Shown here piece after piece: positions 18,369 through 27,721 of a DNA stretch of 64,000 nt. Each line of letters opens with the position of its first letter. Position 1 is the stretch's first letter. The notes beneath the pieces were generated by a model, which was not told the origin of the DNA, did no database searches, and saw only the letters and a list, made by a program, of their open reading frames with translations. Source of the DNA: Flammeovirgaceae bacterium (GTDB taxonomy: Bacteria; Bacteroidota; Bacteroidia; Cytophagales; Cyclobacteriaceae); assembly GCA_016712035.1 (NCBI GenBank), contig JADJRT010000002.1:124001-188000 (forward strand), written 5' to 3'. Both the position numbers and the translations under genes were made by a program.

Positions 18369-19899
18369 TCAATCCATCCCGCCTTTGCGGGTAGCCTTTC
18401 TTTGTTCGGGCCATTTACCCGGCTCGCCTGTACGTGTAGCCGGCAACACACTTTTTTCGCGTGAGGTTTTCTGTGGATCTTCGCAGGCCATGTATACCAG
18501 AATAGCTGCGAGTATCGCGTTGCTTCGCACATCATCGAATACAATTTTATCGTACGTATCGCGGTTAGTATGCCAGGTGTAATTTCCATAACTCCAGCTT
18601 AGCGAGCTCAGCGAAAAGCCGGGGGCACCTACGGCCACAAATGAAGCAAAGTCCGAACCGCCACCACCAGGCGTACCCGGAAATTTTGTTTCAATTCCTT
18701 TCTTAAAGTCTTCGGGTACAGCCGCCAGCCAACGCGTAATAAAATCGTAGGCATGCAAATAACCCTGTCCGCTAATGTTTGCTACGCGCCCCGTACCATT
18801 ATCCTGATTAAACAAGGCTTGTAAGTTTGCTACAATCTCTGGATGATCTTCAACAAACGCCCGCGATCCGTTCAGTCCTTGTTCCTCACTACCCCAATGG
18901 CCCACTAAAATGGTGCGCTTAGGATTCGGATAAACTTTTTTCAAAATGCGCATGGCCTCCATCATTACCAACGTACCTGTTCCATTATCGGTAGCGCCTG
19001 TGCCGCCATCCCACGAATCGAAATGAGCCGACAGCATCACATACTCATTCGGGTTAGTGCCTTTTATTTCAGCAACGGTATTATAGGTGGGCACAACACC
19101 TTTCTCTTTCGAGTCGGCCCGCACACTTATTTTTGGGTTGCTCCCTGATTCTGTAAGGCGATACAGCAATCCGTAATCTTCTAAAGCCACATCAACAGTG
19201 GGAATCTTTTTGGTGTATGCGCTAAAAATTTTGTTAACACCAAACCCCCGCGACCAGTTGGACATTTACAATACCCACAGCCCCGGCCTTCTCTAATGCA
19301 ACAGGTAATGTGCGCGTAGTATAACCTGTTTTCTTTATGCGAGCTGTCCACGCATCAGTTTGTGCGGTGCGTTGTGTTTTCATTTTCTCAAATGATTCCT
19401 TCGTACCAAATTCTTCCCAATTATAATCGGGGCGGCCAGTGGGTTGGTTCATCGAAATCAAAACAAATTTTCCTTTCGCATTCGGCAACCAGGCTGCGAA
19501 GGCAACCGAGTCGGCTACATCGGGTACAATAATTACATCGCCTGTTACCGATTTACCACCGGTACTCGGGCTCCAGGCCAACTGAGTTCCTTCCAGTGAT
19601 TTTACCCACGGAGCAACCATATCAATGTGCGAGATGCCTCGCTCCCAGCCGCGCCACTCGCCCCACTTTTCGTTACGGGCAGGTATACCCCAGCCGGTGT
19701 ACTTGGCAACCGCCCAATCATTGGCTTGTTGCATCTTAGGTGAGCCAACTAATCGGGGACCAATACCGTCCATTAATTCATGTCCTAATTTTTCGAGCTG
19801 CGAATTATCAGTCGCTTCCTTAATAAGGGCGTCCACTACTGCATTCTTCTGTGCAAAAGCTAACAGGAGAATAAAAATCAGTTTAAAAATGTTCTTCAT
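18369..19899 (-). CDS. M28 family exported aminopeptidase (one frameshift)
   Basis: Starts at ATG 19899 with a short signal peptide ('FKLIFILLLAFAQ'). A PA-like inserted domain ('GDVIIVPDVADS', 'GKFVLISMNQPTGRPD') precedes a frame break near 19262, where one missing base separates '..GAVGIVNV' from 'SNWSRGFGVNKIF'. The catalytic part keeps all five zinc ligands: His in 'MLSAHFDSWDGGTGATDNG' with the bridging Asp, Glu pair in 'HWGSEEQGLNG', Asp in 'FNQDNGTGRV' and His in 'YTWHTNRDTYD'. Total about 509 residues, normal for bacterial M28 carboxy/aminopeptidases. It is expected to act in the periplasm or outside the cell. Confidence 0.88.
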
Positions 19900-19924
19900 A
19901 GTTTGTTTGTGTTTAATTAAGTGC

Positions 19925-20020
19925 GAATACTTTGTGTTTCTTAGTGCTTTAGTGACTTTGTGGTTCATCTGTTCTTTTAACCACGAAGACTCCAAGCACA
20001 CGAAGTTTCACTAAGCAAAA
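19925..20020. repeat. Imperfect ~96-bp inverted repeat (MITE-like)
   Basis: Left arm CTTTGTGTTTCTTAGTG...CTTTGTGGTT and right arm AACCACGAAG...CACACGAAG are imperfect inverted complements separated by TCATCTGTTCTTTT. The wording resembles the 'AACCACGAAG..ACTAAG' intergenic repeats common in Bacteroidota and other phyla. It lies just upstream of the M28 gene. Confidence 0.6.
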
Positions 20021-20124
20021 TAAGGTATGTTAAGAATATCTCACCACCTTTTCCAGATGCGGAAATTATACCGTGCGTGTGGTGCGAAGGGTCATTGAAA
20101 TATGAAATAAACCAACAGTATGCT

Positions 20125-20684
20125 TTATCTAAACTGTTTAGGTTTAAGTCTCTGAACAGCAAGCGCTGCTATTTCTAAAATTTTTTCTTGGTTTCTGGCG
20201 TTAGCAAAAACAAGCCACCGCAGAATCATTTTCGAGGACTTACTTAAGGTTAAAAAGTCCTTCGAGCCTGGATGGCTCGGAAACTTTTGGCCAGGTCTTT
20301 AGGTATTGTTAATTCCTCTACCTCATCTAGAATTGTCCACGAACCATTTTCTTTGCTTAAAGCAAGGCCTGCCTGGGTCATAAGGCCTTCCATAATAAGT
20401 CGCTCGATTTTGTCTTTGTTTATTTTCGACCAGGTTCCTTTGGGTTTTCTTACACTGAAAAACTGTATAAATTTCTCCTCGTCCAAAGACTTTCTTTTGC
20501 TATCTACCCATCCAAAGCAAAGTGCTTCGTCAACAGCTCCGCTCCAACCAATTATTGGTTTATTAGATTCCTTCTTATATAAGATAAGCCAAACCGATTG
20601 TTTTGACTTATGGTTCTTCTTCAACCAGCGTCTCCAATCTTGTTGGCTTGATGGGCAAAAAGTTTCTATGTCATTTTCTAGCAT
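20125..20684 (-). CDS. YdeI/OmpD-associated family protein (one frameshift)
   Basis: Starts ATG 20684. Residues 1-~135 read 'FCPSSQQDWRRWLKKNH', 'SVWLILYKK', 'GWSGAVDEALCFGWVDSKRK', 'FFSVRKPKGTWSKIN' and 'RLIMEGLMTQAG', the ordered motifs of the YdeI family (DUF1801-related; some members are called bacteriocin-protection proteins). Near 20275 a one-base shift leads into '(H)PGSKDFLTLSKSSKMILRW' and 'LVFANARNQEKILEIAALA', ending at 20125. The second stretch is the conserved C-terminal helical part, so restored length is ~186 residues as in the family. It starts 9 bases after the restored stop of the CoA transferase gene and is likely co-transcribed. The function in this organism is unknown. 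Confidence 0.8.
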
Positions 20685-20693
20685 CGCGATTTC

Positions 20694-21805
20694 TTATTTC
20701 GTCAATTGTGCTAAAACCTCCTGGGTGTGTCTCCAAAATGTGGTGGGGGTAAAAGGGATTGAGCTGTATCAATTCCTTGTGCTGAAGATGCACGCTCCGG
20801 TTAAACCGGATGCCTTTACCACTAATGGATTCGTTTCTTTCTGTTCAAAAACTTCTTTAATATTTTGAATAATGCCACCAGGAATTTTATGTTCATTCAT
20901 ACGGTTCGACAAAGTTGTTGAGTCAATTTTTAGGATAGCCGCAGATAATAGATTTTTTAGTTTTTCGCGATTAACCACACGCAACGCGTTGGTGTCAAAA
21001 TCAGATTGCTTTTCGAGTCCCAAAATTTTTAACAAGTGCGAAAATTGACGATCATTACCCACAGCAAGTAAAAAGTTCTTGCCATCGTGGGTAAGAAAAT
21101 AATCTCCGTACGGGGCAATATTCGGATGCGCTGATCCCTGCCTCACCGGAAGCTGTTTGGCAACAAGCCAGTTACTCGCCTGATTTACCAAAGAAGAAAC
21201 GGCCGCTTGAATCAACGAGACTTCAATCAAACTTCCCTGGCCTGTATGTTCGCGTTTTAATAAAGCTAACAGCAAGCCTTCTTTTAAATGATGAGCCGCC
21301 AACACATCGATTAATGCAACAGGCATTTTTGTAGGATTCCCTTCTGCTTCACCATTCAAATCCATAAACCCACTTTCGGCCTGAATCACGGCATCATACC
21401 CTACCCGATCGTTATCCGATCCATAGCCCGTGATTTGTCCATAGATAAGTTGTTGATTGTTGGTTCTTAATTGTTTGTAAGAAACACCCAGCTTTTCTGC
21501 ATCTCCGGGTTTATAACTCGCAATGATGAGATCACATTTAGCAGCAAGTTTTTGTACGCTCCATTTCCCTTCCGGGGAATTGAGATCAAGTGCCACCGAT
21601 TTCTTTCCCCAATTAACCGAGCAAAAATAAGCCGACCGGTCATCGGTTTGTTCGCCTTTACCTTTCCAGGTTCGGGTTACATCGCCACCGCCTGTCAGGT
21701 TTTCAACTTTAATTACTCTCGGCCCCCAACTCTGCAAAAAACTGCCCCTACACTGGGACCTGCCAAAACGGAGGCCAATTCAAGAACTTTAAGATGCTGA
21801 AACAT
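20694..21805 (-). CDS. CaiB/BaiF (family III) CoA transferase (three or more frameshifts)
   Basis: ATG 21805 opens 'MFQHLKVLELASVLAGPSVG', the family start. Two single-base additions near 21725-21745 hide 'AFFAELGARVIKVENLTGGGD', after which 'SAYFCSVNWGKKSVALDLNSPEGK', 'LAAKCDLIIASYKPGDAEKLG' (catalytic Asp in the 'D.....KPG' region) and 'QLIYGQITGYGSD' follow in one frame. The C-terminal end beyond 20769 contains '..HTQEVLAQLTK' in a shifted frame, ending at the TAA 20694-20696. Full length would be about 370 residues. These enzymes move CoA between acyl groups in the metabolism of unusual carboxylic acids; substrate not predictable. Confidence 0.82.
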
Positions 21806-21892
21806 GGTATTATTTAATTGGTAATAGTCAACCAACGGACAACGAAAATAGAATCATTTATAGCATTTTTACAGTTTGTAACCAATTATAAA

Positions 21893-23107
21893 ATGAGAAT
21901 ACCGGCTTTTGGACTTTTGTTAGCAATTCTTGTCTCCTGTTCTTCTAAACCTGTAGAACTAAAGCAAGGTATTTGGCGCGGAGTTTTAGAATTGCAAGGA
22001 CAGCAACTACCCTTTGGTCTGGAAATCCAACAAGTAAATAATCAATGGCAGGCAGCCGTAATTAATGCAGGTGAGAAAATAACATTAGATGAGGTTTATC
22101 TGGAAGGAGATTCTATACGCATTGTTATGCACATCTTCGATACAGAACTGCATGCAAAAATCAGTGACGAAAAACTTACCGGCTATTTCATTAAAAACTA
22201 CGAACGCTCTTATCGCTTGCCCTTTACTGCCACACCGGGTGATACACATCGGTATGTAAAACCAGAATCCATTACTACAAATGATTTTTCGGGCACCTAC
22301 GCGTTGGAATTTCAATCTCTCATCGAGCGATATCCTTCGGTGGGAATTTTTAAACAAGAGGGCAATAGTGTTACAGGTACATTTCTTACTCCAACAGGTG
22401 ACTACCGCTATCTGCAAGGAAATATTATAAACAATGAATTACTGTTAAGTACGTTTGATGGCAACCATGCCTTTGTATTTCGTGCGCACATGGAAGGCGA
22501 TTCGCTTAAAGGTAATTTCTATTCCGGAAATGCAAGTCTGGAATCTTTCAAAGGAATTAAAAATGAAAACGCTACCCTTCCCGATGCAGAATCATTAACG
22601 TATCTGAAACCCGGCTACGAAACGCTGGATTTCAATTTTCCCGATCTCGACAAAAATCTGATCTCGCCTAAAGACGAACGATTTAAAAATAAAGTACTCA
22701 TCCTGCAAATTTTTGGAACGTGGTGCCCCAACTGTATGGATGAAACTAAATTCTTAACAGATTGGTACGATCAGAACAAAGATCGTGGAGTAGAGATTCT
22801 CGGCCTGGCGTACGAACGCAAAGATGATTTTGAGTATGCGAGCAGTCGGGTTAAAAAAATGAAAGACAAATTAAATGTGGGCTACGATTTTGTAATTGCA
22901 GGCAACTACGATAAAGCGCAGGCTTCCGAAACATTACCTGCATTGAATCACGTGTTGTCTTTTCCTACAATAATTTTTATTGGCAAAGATGGAAAAGTGA
23001 AGCGCATCCATACTGGCTTTACCGGGCCCGGCACAGGTATTTACTACAACCAATTTAAAGAGCGATTCAATGAGATCGTAAACGCCTGCCTGGCCGAAGC
23101 GCAGTGA
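21893..23107 (+). CDS. Thioredoxin-like (TlpA/ResA-type) lipoprotein
   Basis: 404 residues from ATG 21893, preferred over an upstream TTG/ATG-like ORF start (21818) because a lipoprotein signal peptide begins there ('LLLAILVSC'). The first ~250 residues are a beta-rich domain of unknown function ('GIWRGVLELQGQQLPFGLEI', 'GDYRYLQGNI') seen fused to thioredoxins in Bacteroidota. The C-terminal thioredoxin domain has the active site WCPNC (W277-C281) after 'LILQIFGT', and the cis-Pro region 'LSFPTIIFI'. It probably reduces or isomerises disulfides of exported proteins. Frame intact. mnmA follows 54 bases downstream. Confidence 0.85.
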   Translation: MRIPAFGLLLAILVSCSSKPVELKQGIWRGVLELQGQQLPFGLEIQQVNNQWQAAVINAGEKITLDEVYLEGDSIRIVMHIFDTELHAKISDEKLTGYFIKNYERSYRLPFTATPGDTHRYVKPESITTNDFSGTYALEFQSLIERYPSVGIFKQEGNSVTGTFLTPTGDYRYLQGNIINNELLLSTFDGNHAFVFRAHMEGDSLKGNFYSGNASLESFKGIKNENATLPDAESLTYLKPGYETLDFNFPDLDKNLISPKDERFKNKVLILQIFGTWCPNCMDETKFLTDWYDQNKDRGVEILGLAYERKDDFEYASSRVKKMKDKLNVGYDFVIAGNYDKAQASETLPALNHVLSFPTIIFIGKDGKVKRIHTGFTGPGTGIYYNQFKERFNEIVNACLAEAQ

Positions 23108-23161
23108 AGGCAGGAACTTTTAGCTGAAAATTTACCTTTATCAGAATAGTTTGGTGGAAGA

Positions 23162-24337
23162 ATGAAAAAAAGAGTTGTTGTTGGACTTTCCGGGGGCGTA
23201 GACTCCAGTGTTACTGCATACCTGCTTAAAGAGCAAGGCTATGAAGTCATTGGTATGTTTATGAAGAACTGGCATGACGACTCCGTAACAATCAGCAACG
23301 AATGCCCCTGGATTGATGACAGCAACGATGCGATGATCGTGGCGCAACATTTAGGCATTCCCTTTCAGGCTATTGATTTAAGTAAAGAATATAAGGCGCG
23401 CATTGTTGATTACATGTTTGCCGAATATCAAAATGGCAGAACGCCCAACCCTGATATTTTATGTAATCGAGAAATAAAGTTTGATGTATTTTTAGATGCC
23501 GCCTTGAAGCTTGGCGCTGATTATGTTGCCACGGGTCATTACTGCCGCAAAGGTGAAATCAAAAAAAACGGAGTAACCATTTATCAACTGCTGGCCGGAA
23601 AAGATCCAAACAAAGATCAGAGCTATTTTCTTTGTCAGCTTACGCAGAAGCAATTATCAAAAGCACTTTTTCCTATTGGTGAAATGTTAAAACCTGAAGT
23701 TCGTGCCATCGCAAAAAAAGCGGGCCTGGCGACAGCCGATAAAAAAGATTCGCAAGGATTATGCTTTGTTGGCAAAGTTCATTTGCCGGATTTTTTACAA
23801 CAAAAGCTGGGACCCAAAAAAGGTAAAGTAATTGAAGTGCTGTCCTACTCAAATGCATTCACCAATGGGTATGCAGCCGATGATTTAATAGGGCTTACAA
23901 AATCATATACATTACATCCTGCCTTGGGCAAAGAAGTGGGTGAGCACAATGGCGCGCACTACTACACCATCGGTCAACGCAGAGGATTAAATATTGGCGG
24001 TTACGAAAAACCACTTTTCGTGATTGGCACGGATACCCAACTTAATATCATTTATACGGGAAGTGGCGATGATCACCCAGGTCTGTACAGAAAGGGATTG
24101 TTCATTCCGAATGACGATGAACATTGGATTCGCGAAGATTTAAAAATGGGAGTAGGTGAGTCAAGAAAATACCAGGCACGAATTCGATATCGTCAACCGC
24201 TGGAACCTTGTACGCTTTACAAAAAAGAGACAGGCCTTTATGTTATCTTCGATCGGCCTCAACGCGGTGTTACTCCGGGTCAATTTACCGCCTGGTATCA
24301 GGCCGATGAGTTGATTGGATCAGGTGTGATTAATTAA
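23162..24337 (+). CDS. mnmA: tRNA-specific 2-thiouridylase MnmA
   Basis: 391 residues. P-loop 'SGGVDSS' (10-16), catalytic Cys101 in 'PNPDILCNR', second Cys200 in 'SQGLCFVGK', 'TGHYCR' and the C-terminal barrel with 'YTIGQRRGLNIGG' and 'ARIRYRQPLEPC' are all present. It catalyses s2U34 formation on tRNA-Lys/Glu/Gln with sulfur relayed from a persulfide. Around residues 222-262 there is an inserted segment typical of Bacteroidota MnmA ('NAFTNGYAADDLIGLTKSY'). The intact frame stands out among many damaged genes. It converges with the AraC gene with a 4-base stop overlap. Confidence 0.95.
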   Translation: MKKRVVVGLSGGVDSSVTAYLLKEQGYEVIGMFMKNWHDDSVTISNECPWIDDSNDAMIVAQHLGIPFQAIDLSKEYKARIVDYMFAEYQNGRTPNPDILCNREIKFDVFLDAALKLGADYVATGHYCRKGEIKKNGVTIYQLLAGKDPNKDQSYFLCQLTQKQLSKALFPIGEMLKPEVRAIAKKAGLATADKKDSQGLCFVGKVHLPDFLQQKLGPKKGKVIEVLSYSNAFTNGYAADDLIGLTKSYTLHPALGKEVGEHNGAHYYTIGQRRGLNIGGYEKPLFVIGTDTQLNIIYTGSGDDHPGLYRKGLFIPNDDEHWIREDLKMGVGESRKYQARIRYRQPLEPCTLYKKETGLYVIFDRPQRGVTPGQFTAWYQADELIGSGVIN

Positions 24338-25308
24338 CTCCAGCTTTTAAAAGCTCTTCGAAATGCGCTCGCTTCGGAATAGCCCAGCATTTCCGCGATC
24401 GTATCCATTTTATGATTTGAATTTTGAATTAACTTCAGGGCCATATCTTTTCTAAGCCTGCCAGATAGTTTTCGGTAGGTCTCTCCCTCCACAGTTAATT
24501 TTCTTTGAAACGTCCGAACGGTCATGTTCATTCTTGCTGCCACAACTTCTATCGATGGTATCTGTGTTTTAAACTCTTTAAGCAAATAGGTGCTCACGTG
24601 ATCCGAGAACCTGTTCGCATTTAAAAAGGATTCCGCTCGCTCCGTTAAGAGCTGATCAAAAAGTGCCTGTAACGATTTATCGTAACTAATTACAGGAATA
24701 TTTAAATCATCCTGCCTGAAAACTAGTTCATTTCTGGATGCAGAGAATTTAATTGCCGACTGAAATATTCGTTCGTATTCGCCAATAGTTTTTGGCTTGG
24801 AGAATTGGAAGCGAGCTTTAACCGGAAATACGTTCTTACCTACTAATAACTTAAATACATTCAGCGTTCCTGCCATAGCCTGCTCTACCGCTTGCCGTGC
24901 TGACTGCTCGGATACTTTAATCCAGGCTTCTGCCGGTTGAAAGGTTAACGTAAACTCCTTATCCTGCTCCTCCCAACCATAATAAAACATATCGGTGGCA
25001 ACCTTACCGTACTGACAAACTCTTTGAAATGCAGAAATCAAAGTTGGACTGCTTTGCATAAGGTGTCCAATCAAACCCAAAATGGAGGGATTCGAGGTCT
25101 CGCCTAAATGCAGGCCCAATGACTTATCATTCGTTGCGCTCATCGCCACCTCCCACGCCTTATAAGCACGATCAAAGTCAAGGTATTTTTCTGAATCGTT
25201 CAATTCAACTGTGGAGACATTGAGTTTGCCGCACATTTCGGAAAGGCTTGCCCCTCGGTTGGCTGCACCGTAAAGAATATCCCGAATGATAGGCATGTGC
25301 GCGTACAT
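24334..25308 (-). CDS. AraC family transcriptional regulator
   Basis: 324 residues. The N-terminal ~190 residues resemble the arabinose-binding-like sensor domain PF12625 (helical repeats with 'LGLHLGETSNPSILGLIGHLMQ'). The C-terminal ~95 residues carry the double helix-turn-helix: 'VAARMNMTVRTFQRKL' and 'DTIAEMLGYSEASAFRRAFK', the second being the well-conserved AraC signature. Ligand unknown. It is divergent from the DUF4345 gene at 25393 with 85 bases between starts, so it may control that gene. Confidence 0.88.
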   Translation of the reverse strand: MYAHMPIIRDILYGAANRGASLSEMCGKLNVSTVELNDSEKYLDFDRAYKAWEVAMSATNDKSLGLHLGETSNPSILGLIGHLMQSSPTLISAFQRVCQYGKVATDMFYYGWEEQDKEFTLTFQPAEAWIKVSEQSARQAVEQAMAGTLNVFKLLVGKNVFPVKARFQFSKPKTIGEYERIFQSAIKFSASRNELVFRQDDLNIPVISYDKSLQALFDQLLTERAESFLNANRFSDHVSTYLLKEFKTQIPSIEVVAARMNMTVRTFQRKLTVEGETYRKLSGRLRKDMALKLIQNSNHKMDTIAEMLGYSEASAFRRAFKSWS

Positions 25309-25392
25309 GTGTCGTGAACTGTACTGTTTATGTCACAATTTATCACTTCCCGCATTGAAAGACCAACCTACTTTTGTAGTAAAAAAACAATA

Positions 25393-25805
25393 ATGATTAC
25401 AAAACGAATTACACAAGTTTTTCTGGGCCTGATGGGTCTTGCCTTTTGCAAAGTTGGGGTTGAAGCACTTGCCTCTCCACAGGCGGTTTTAGCTAATGTA
25501 GGGATTACACTTGATAACGTAAGCGCACTGAGTTCTATGCGAGCCGTGTATGGCGGAATGCATTTAGTGTTTGGTGTATTTTGCCTTTGGGGATCTTTAA
25601 AAATATTCAGGCACCTCTTCTGCTTGTTGCTTTATACACTGCCGGATTTGTAATCGGGCGGCTATCCGGTATTATTTTGGATGGTTCGCCTAATTCGTTT
25701 GTTACAACCTGGTTATTCACAGAAGCCTTTTCACTATTCGCTTCTGTATCGCTCTTGTTTCTTCTGCATAAAAAAGTAGAACAGAAATCTGTTACGTTTC
25801 CTTAA
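25393..25805 (+). CDS. DUF4345 family membrane protein (one frameshift)
   Basis: ATG 25393. Four hydrophobic segments: 'TQVFLGLMGLAFCKVG', 'GMHLVFGVFCLWGS', 'APLLLVALYTAGFVIGRL' and 'LFTEAFSLFASVSLLFLL'. The family motif 'SMRAVYGGMHLVFG' is present. A missing T near 25600 splits it; the restored join reads 'LWGSFKNIQAPLLLVALY'. Restored length ~137 residues. Function unknown. Its 3' end overlaps the 3' end of the convergent DUF502 gene by 14 bases. Confidence 0.75.
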
Positions 25806-26353
25806 ATCCAGAAATTCCTCCGGAAACAATAAACTTCATAGCCGTTGGGCCAGAAATATGGAGAGGTTTTATACTTTCTTTCGGAACAAAAATGATTTCC
25901 TGAAATGGCATACGAATGCGGAAAATAAACCGCCACCATATCGGCTAACCCGAGGCTTGATAAGTCCTCTTGGGTAACAAAACCAATTTGGTTCAGATTG
26001 TTTTCTTTATTGATGGAAACCAGAACAGGCTTGTTGAATTTTCTTTTATCGCCCACAAACGCGCCAATCAAATCTTTGAGTGAAGAGTAAATTAATTTGA
26101 CAAAAGGAATTTTATTCATCAAATGATCGAACCAATCGGTAACCGTGCGTAAGGCGAAATTGGATGTCAGATAACCGAAGAGGGTAATCACACCAAAAAT
26201 AATCGCAAAGCCCAAACCCGGGTACGGAAGATTCAGTAATCCATCTAATTGGGCAAATGCCCAAAAAATAAAATAACCGGTTGCTACCAGCGGAACAATG
26301 AATAACATTCCGCTAAAAAAGTACCGGGCAATTGTTCTGAATGTGTTCTTCAT
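25792..26353 (-). CDS. DUF502 family membrane protein (one frameshift near C terminus)
   Basis: ~186 residues with a first helix 'YFFSGMLFIVPLVATGYFIFW', a second near 'FAIIFGVITLFGYLTSN', then the family pattern 'PFVKLIYSSLKDL' and 'FVTQEDLSSLG..DMVAVYFPHSYAISGN'. The T run near 25873-25877 has one base too many; correcting it gives the expected ending 'HISGPTAMKFIVSGGISG' and a stop at 25792. Role unknown; homologues occur in many Gram-negative bacteria. It lies downstream of nqrE after a terminator, in the position where nqrF often lies. Confidence 0.82.
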
Positions 26354-26366
26354 GGTGGTAAAATAA

Positions 26367-26395
26367 AAAGGCCTCCGTTGTGTTAGGAAGCCTTT
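26367..26395 (-). terminator. Terminator downstream of the nqr operon
   Basis: On the minus strand AAAGGCTTCC pairs with GGAGGCCTTT through one G-U wobble, followed by a T run. On the plus strand the same position would be a C-A mismatch, so the signal is strand-specific. Confidence 0.6.
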
Positions 26396-26406
26396 GTGTT
26401 AGTATT

Positions 26407-26431
26407 CTATACTATACTATACTATACTATA
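26407..26431. repeat. Pentanucleotide tandem repeat (CTATA)5
   Basis: Five perfect CTATA units. The left end runs past, and the right end overlaps, the TAG stop codon of nqrE (26427-26429). Could vary in length by slippage. Confidence 0.8.
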
Positions 26432-27041
26432 CGGAGAAGCCGAGGAAACTCAAAAATCCTAACGACATCAATCCTACCAGAATAAACGTAATTCCTAATC
26501 CCCGTAAGGGTGCAGGCACATTCGAGTATTTCATTTTTTCACGTACTCCCGCCAAGGCTACAATGGCAAGCAACCACCCAATGCCCGAACCTAGTCCATA
26601 AACAGAAGCTTCAAGCAAGTTGTAAGGCCGACCTACCATAAATAACGAGCCTCCTAAGATTGCACAGTTTACTGCAATCAGCGGAAGGAAGATACCCAAG
26701 GAACCATAGAGTGCGGGTGAAAATTTTTCAACTGCCATTTCCGTTAACTGAACCATGGCAGCAATCACCGCGATGAAAATAATGAATTGTAAAAAGGAAA
26801 GATCAACAGTGGCAAACTCGGGACCCACCCAAGCCAGTGCACCTTGCGTAAGAATATAATTTTGAATCAACCAATTTATGGGAATCGTTACTCCCAATAC
26901 AAATATTACGGCCAATCCTAAACCAAAAGCGGTAGATACTTTCTTAGATACCGCCAGATACGAACACATGCCCAAGAAGTAGGCAAAGATCATATTGTCT
27001 ACGAAGATGGAGCGAATGCCTATACTAACAAGATTTTCCAT
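26427..27041 (-). CDS. nqrE: Na+-translocating NADH:quinone oxidoreductase subunit E
   Basis: 204 residues, six membrane helices. The two half-helix cysteines that bind the intramembrane iron site are C26 ('FLGMCSYLAV') and C126 ('IAVNCAILGG'), matching V. cholerae NqrE Cys26 and Cys120. The motif 'NMIFAYFLGMC' is diagnostic of NqrE/RnfA. It follows nqrD by 17 bases. Its stop codon is embedded in the (CTATA)n repeat. Confidence 0.95.
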   Translation of the reverse strand: MENLVSIGIRSIFVDNMIFAYFLGMCSYLAVSKKVSTAFGLGLAVIFVLGVTIPINWLIQNYILTQGALAWVGPEFATVDLSFLQFIIFIAVIAAMVQLTEMAVEKFSPALYGSLGIFLPLIAVNCAILGGSLFMVGRPYNLLEASVYGLGSGIGWLLAIVALAGVREKMKYSNVPAPLRGLGITFILVGLMSLGFLSFLGFSV

Positions 27042-27058
27042 GCTCTATATATTATATA

Positions 27059-27721
27059 TTAATGAGTCTCTCTATATCCATTCAAACTTCTCTGCACCCA
27101 GATTACAATACCCACAATAAAGCAGGCACCTGCCGGTAACAACATAATTCCATTGCCGGTGTAATGAATACCCATCGCGTCAAATACTTTAAAGCCGAAA
27201 ATTGCCCCGCCACCAAACAACTCGCGGAAGAAGGCAACAATCAATAAGATTAATCCGTAACCCAAGCCATTTCCAAATCCGTCAAGCAAAGAAGGGCCCG
27301 GCTTGTTCCCCATGGCAAAGGCTTCCAGGCGGCCCATCACAATACAATTGGTAATGATAAGACCCACGTAAACAGAAAGCTGTTTCCATAATTCATATGA
27401 GTAAGCCTTTAATACCTGATCAACCAGAATAACCCACAGCGAAACAATTGCTAATTGAACGATGATTCGAATCCGGCTGGGGATTGTATTACGTAATAAA
27501 GAAATAATTCCATTCGAGCTGGTTGTAACCACCAATAATGCGATAGACATAACCAAAGCGGGTTTCATTTGCGTGGTAACCGCCAGCGCAGAACAGATAC
27601 CCAATACCTGTACGGTAATAGGGTTATCTATATCCAATGGATTAGTGATTAGCTTTTTATTCTTCTTTGAGAAAAGGGGTTCTGACTTTTTCTCAACAAC
27701 TTCGGCTACGGCAGTACTCAT
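27059..27721 (-). CDS. nqrD: Na+-translocating NADH:quinone oxidoreductase subunit D
   Basis: 220 residues, slightly long because of an N-terminal extension of ~20 charged residues. Helix-embedded cysteines C43 ('VLGICSALAV') and C126 ('IITNCIVMGRLEAFA') are the iron ligands known from NqrD/RnfE. 'GNGLGYGLILLIVAFFRELFG' is typical. Its ATG overlaps the nqrC stop by four bases (ATGA-type), indicating translational coupling. Confidence 0.95.
   Translation of the reverse strand: MSTAVAEVVEKKSEPLFSKKNKKLITNPLDIDNPITVQVLGICSALAVTTQMKPALVMSIALLVVTTSSNGIISLLRNTIPSRIRIIVQLAIVSLWVILVDQVLKAYSYELWKQLSVYVGLIITNCIVMGRLEAFAMGNKPGPSLLDGFGNGLGYGLILLIVAFFRELFGGGAIFGFKVFDAMGIHYTGNGIMLLPAGACFIVGIVIWVQRSLNGYRETH

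Noticed and set aside
20272..20868. 198-codon plus-strand ORF antisense to YdeI and CoA transferase genes
   Set aside because: Long only because the true genes have few stops in the antisense frame; both opposite-strand genes are family members.
26380..26601. Plus-strand ORF starting in the CTATA repeat
   Set aside because: It is antisense to nqrE and rich in simple sequence; no support.
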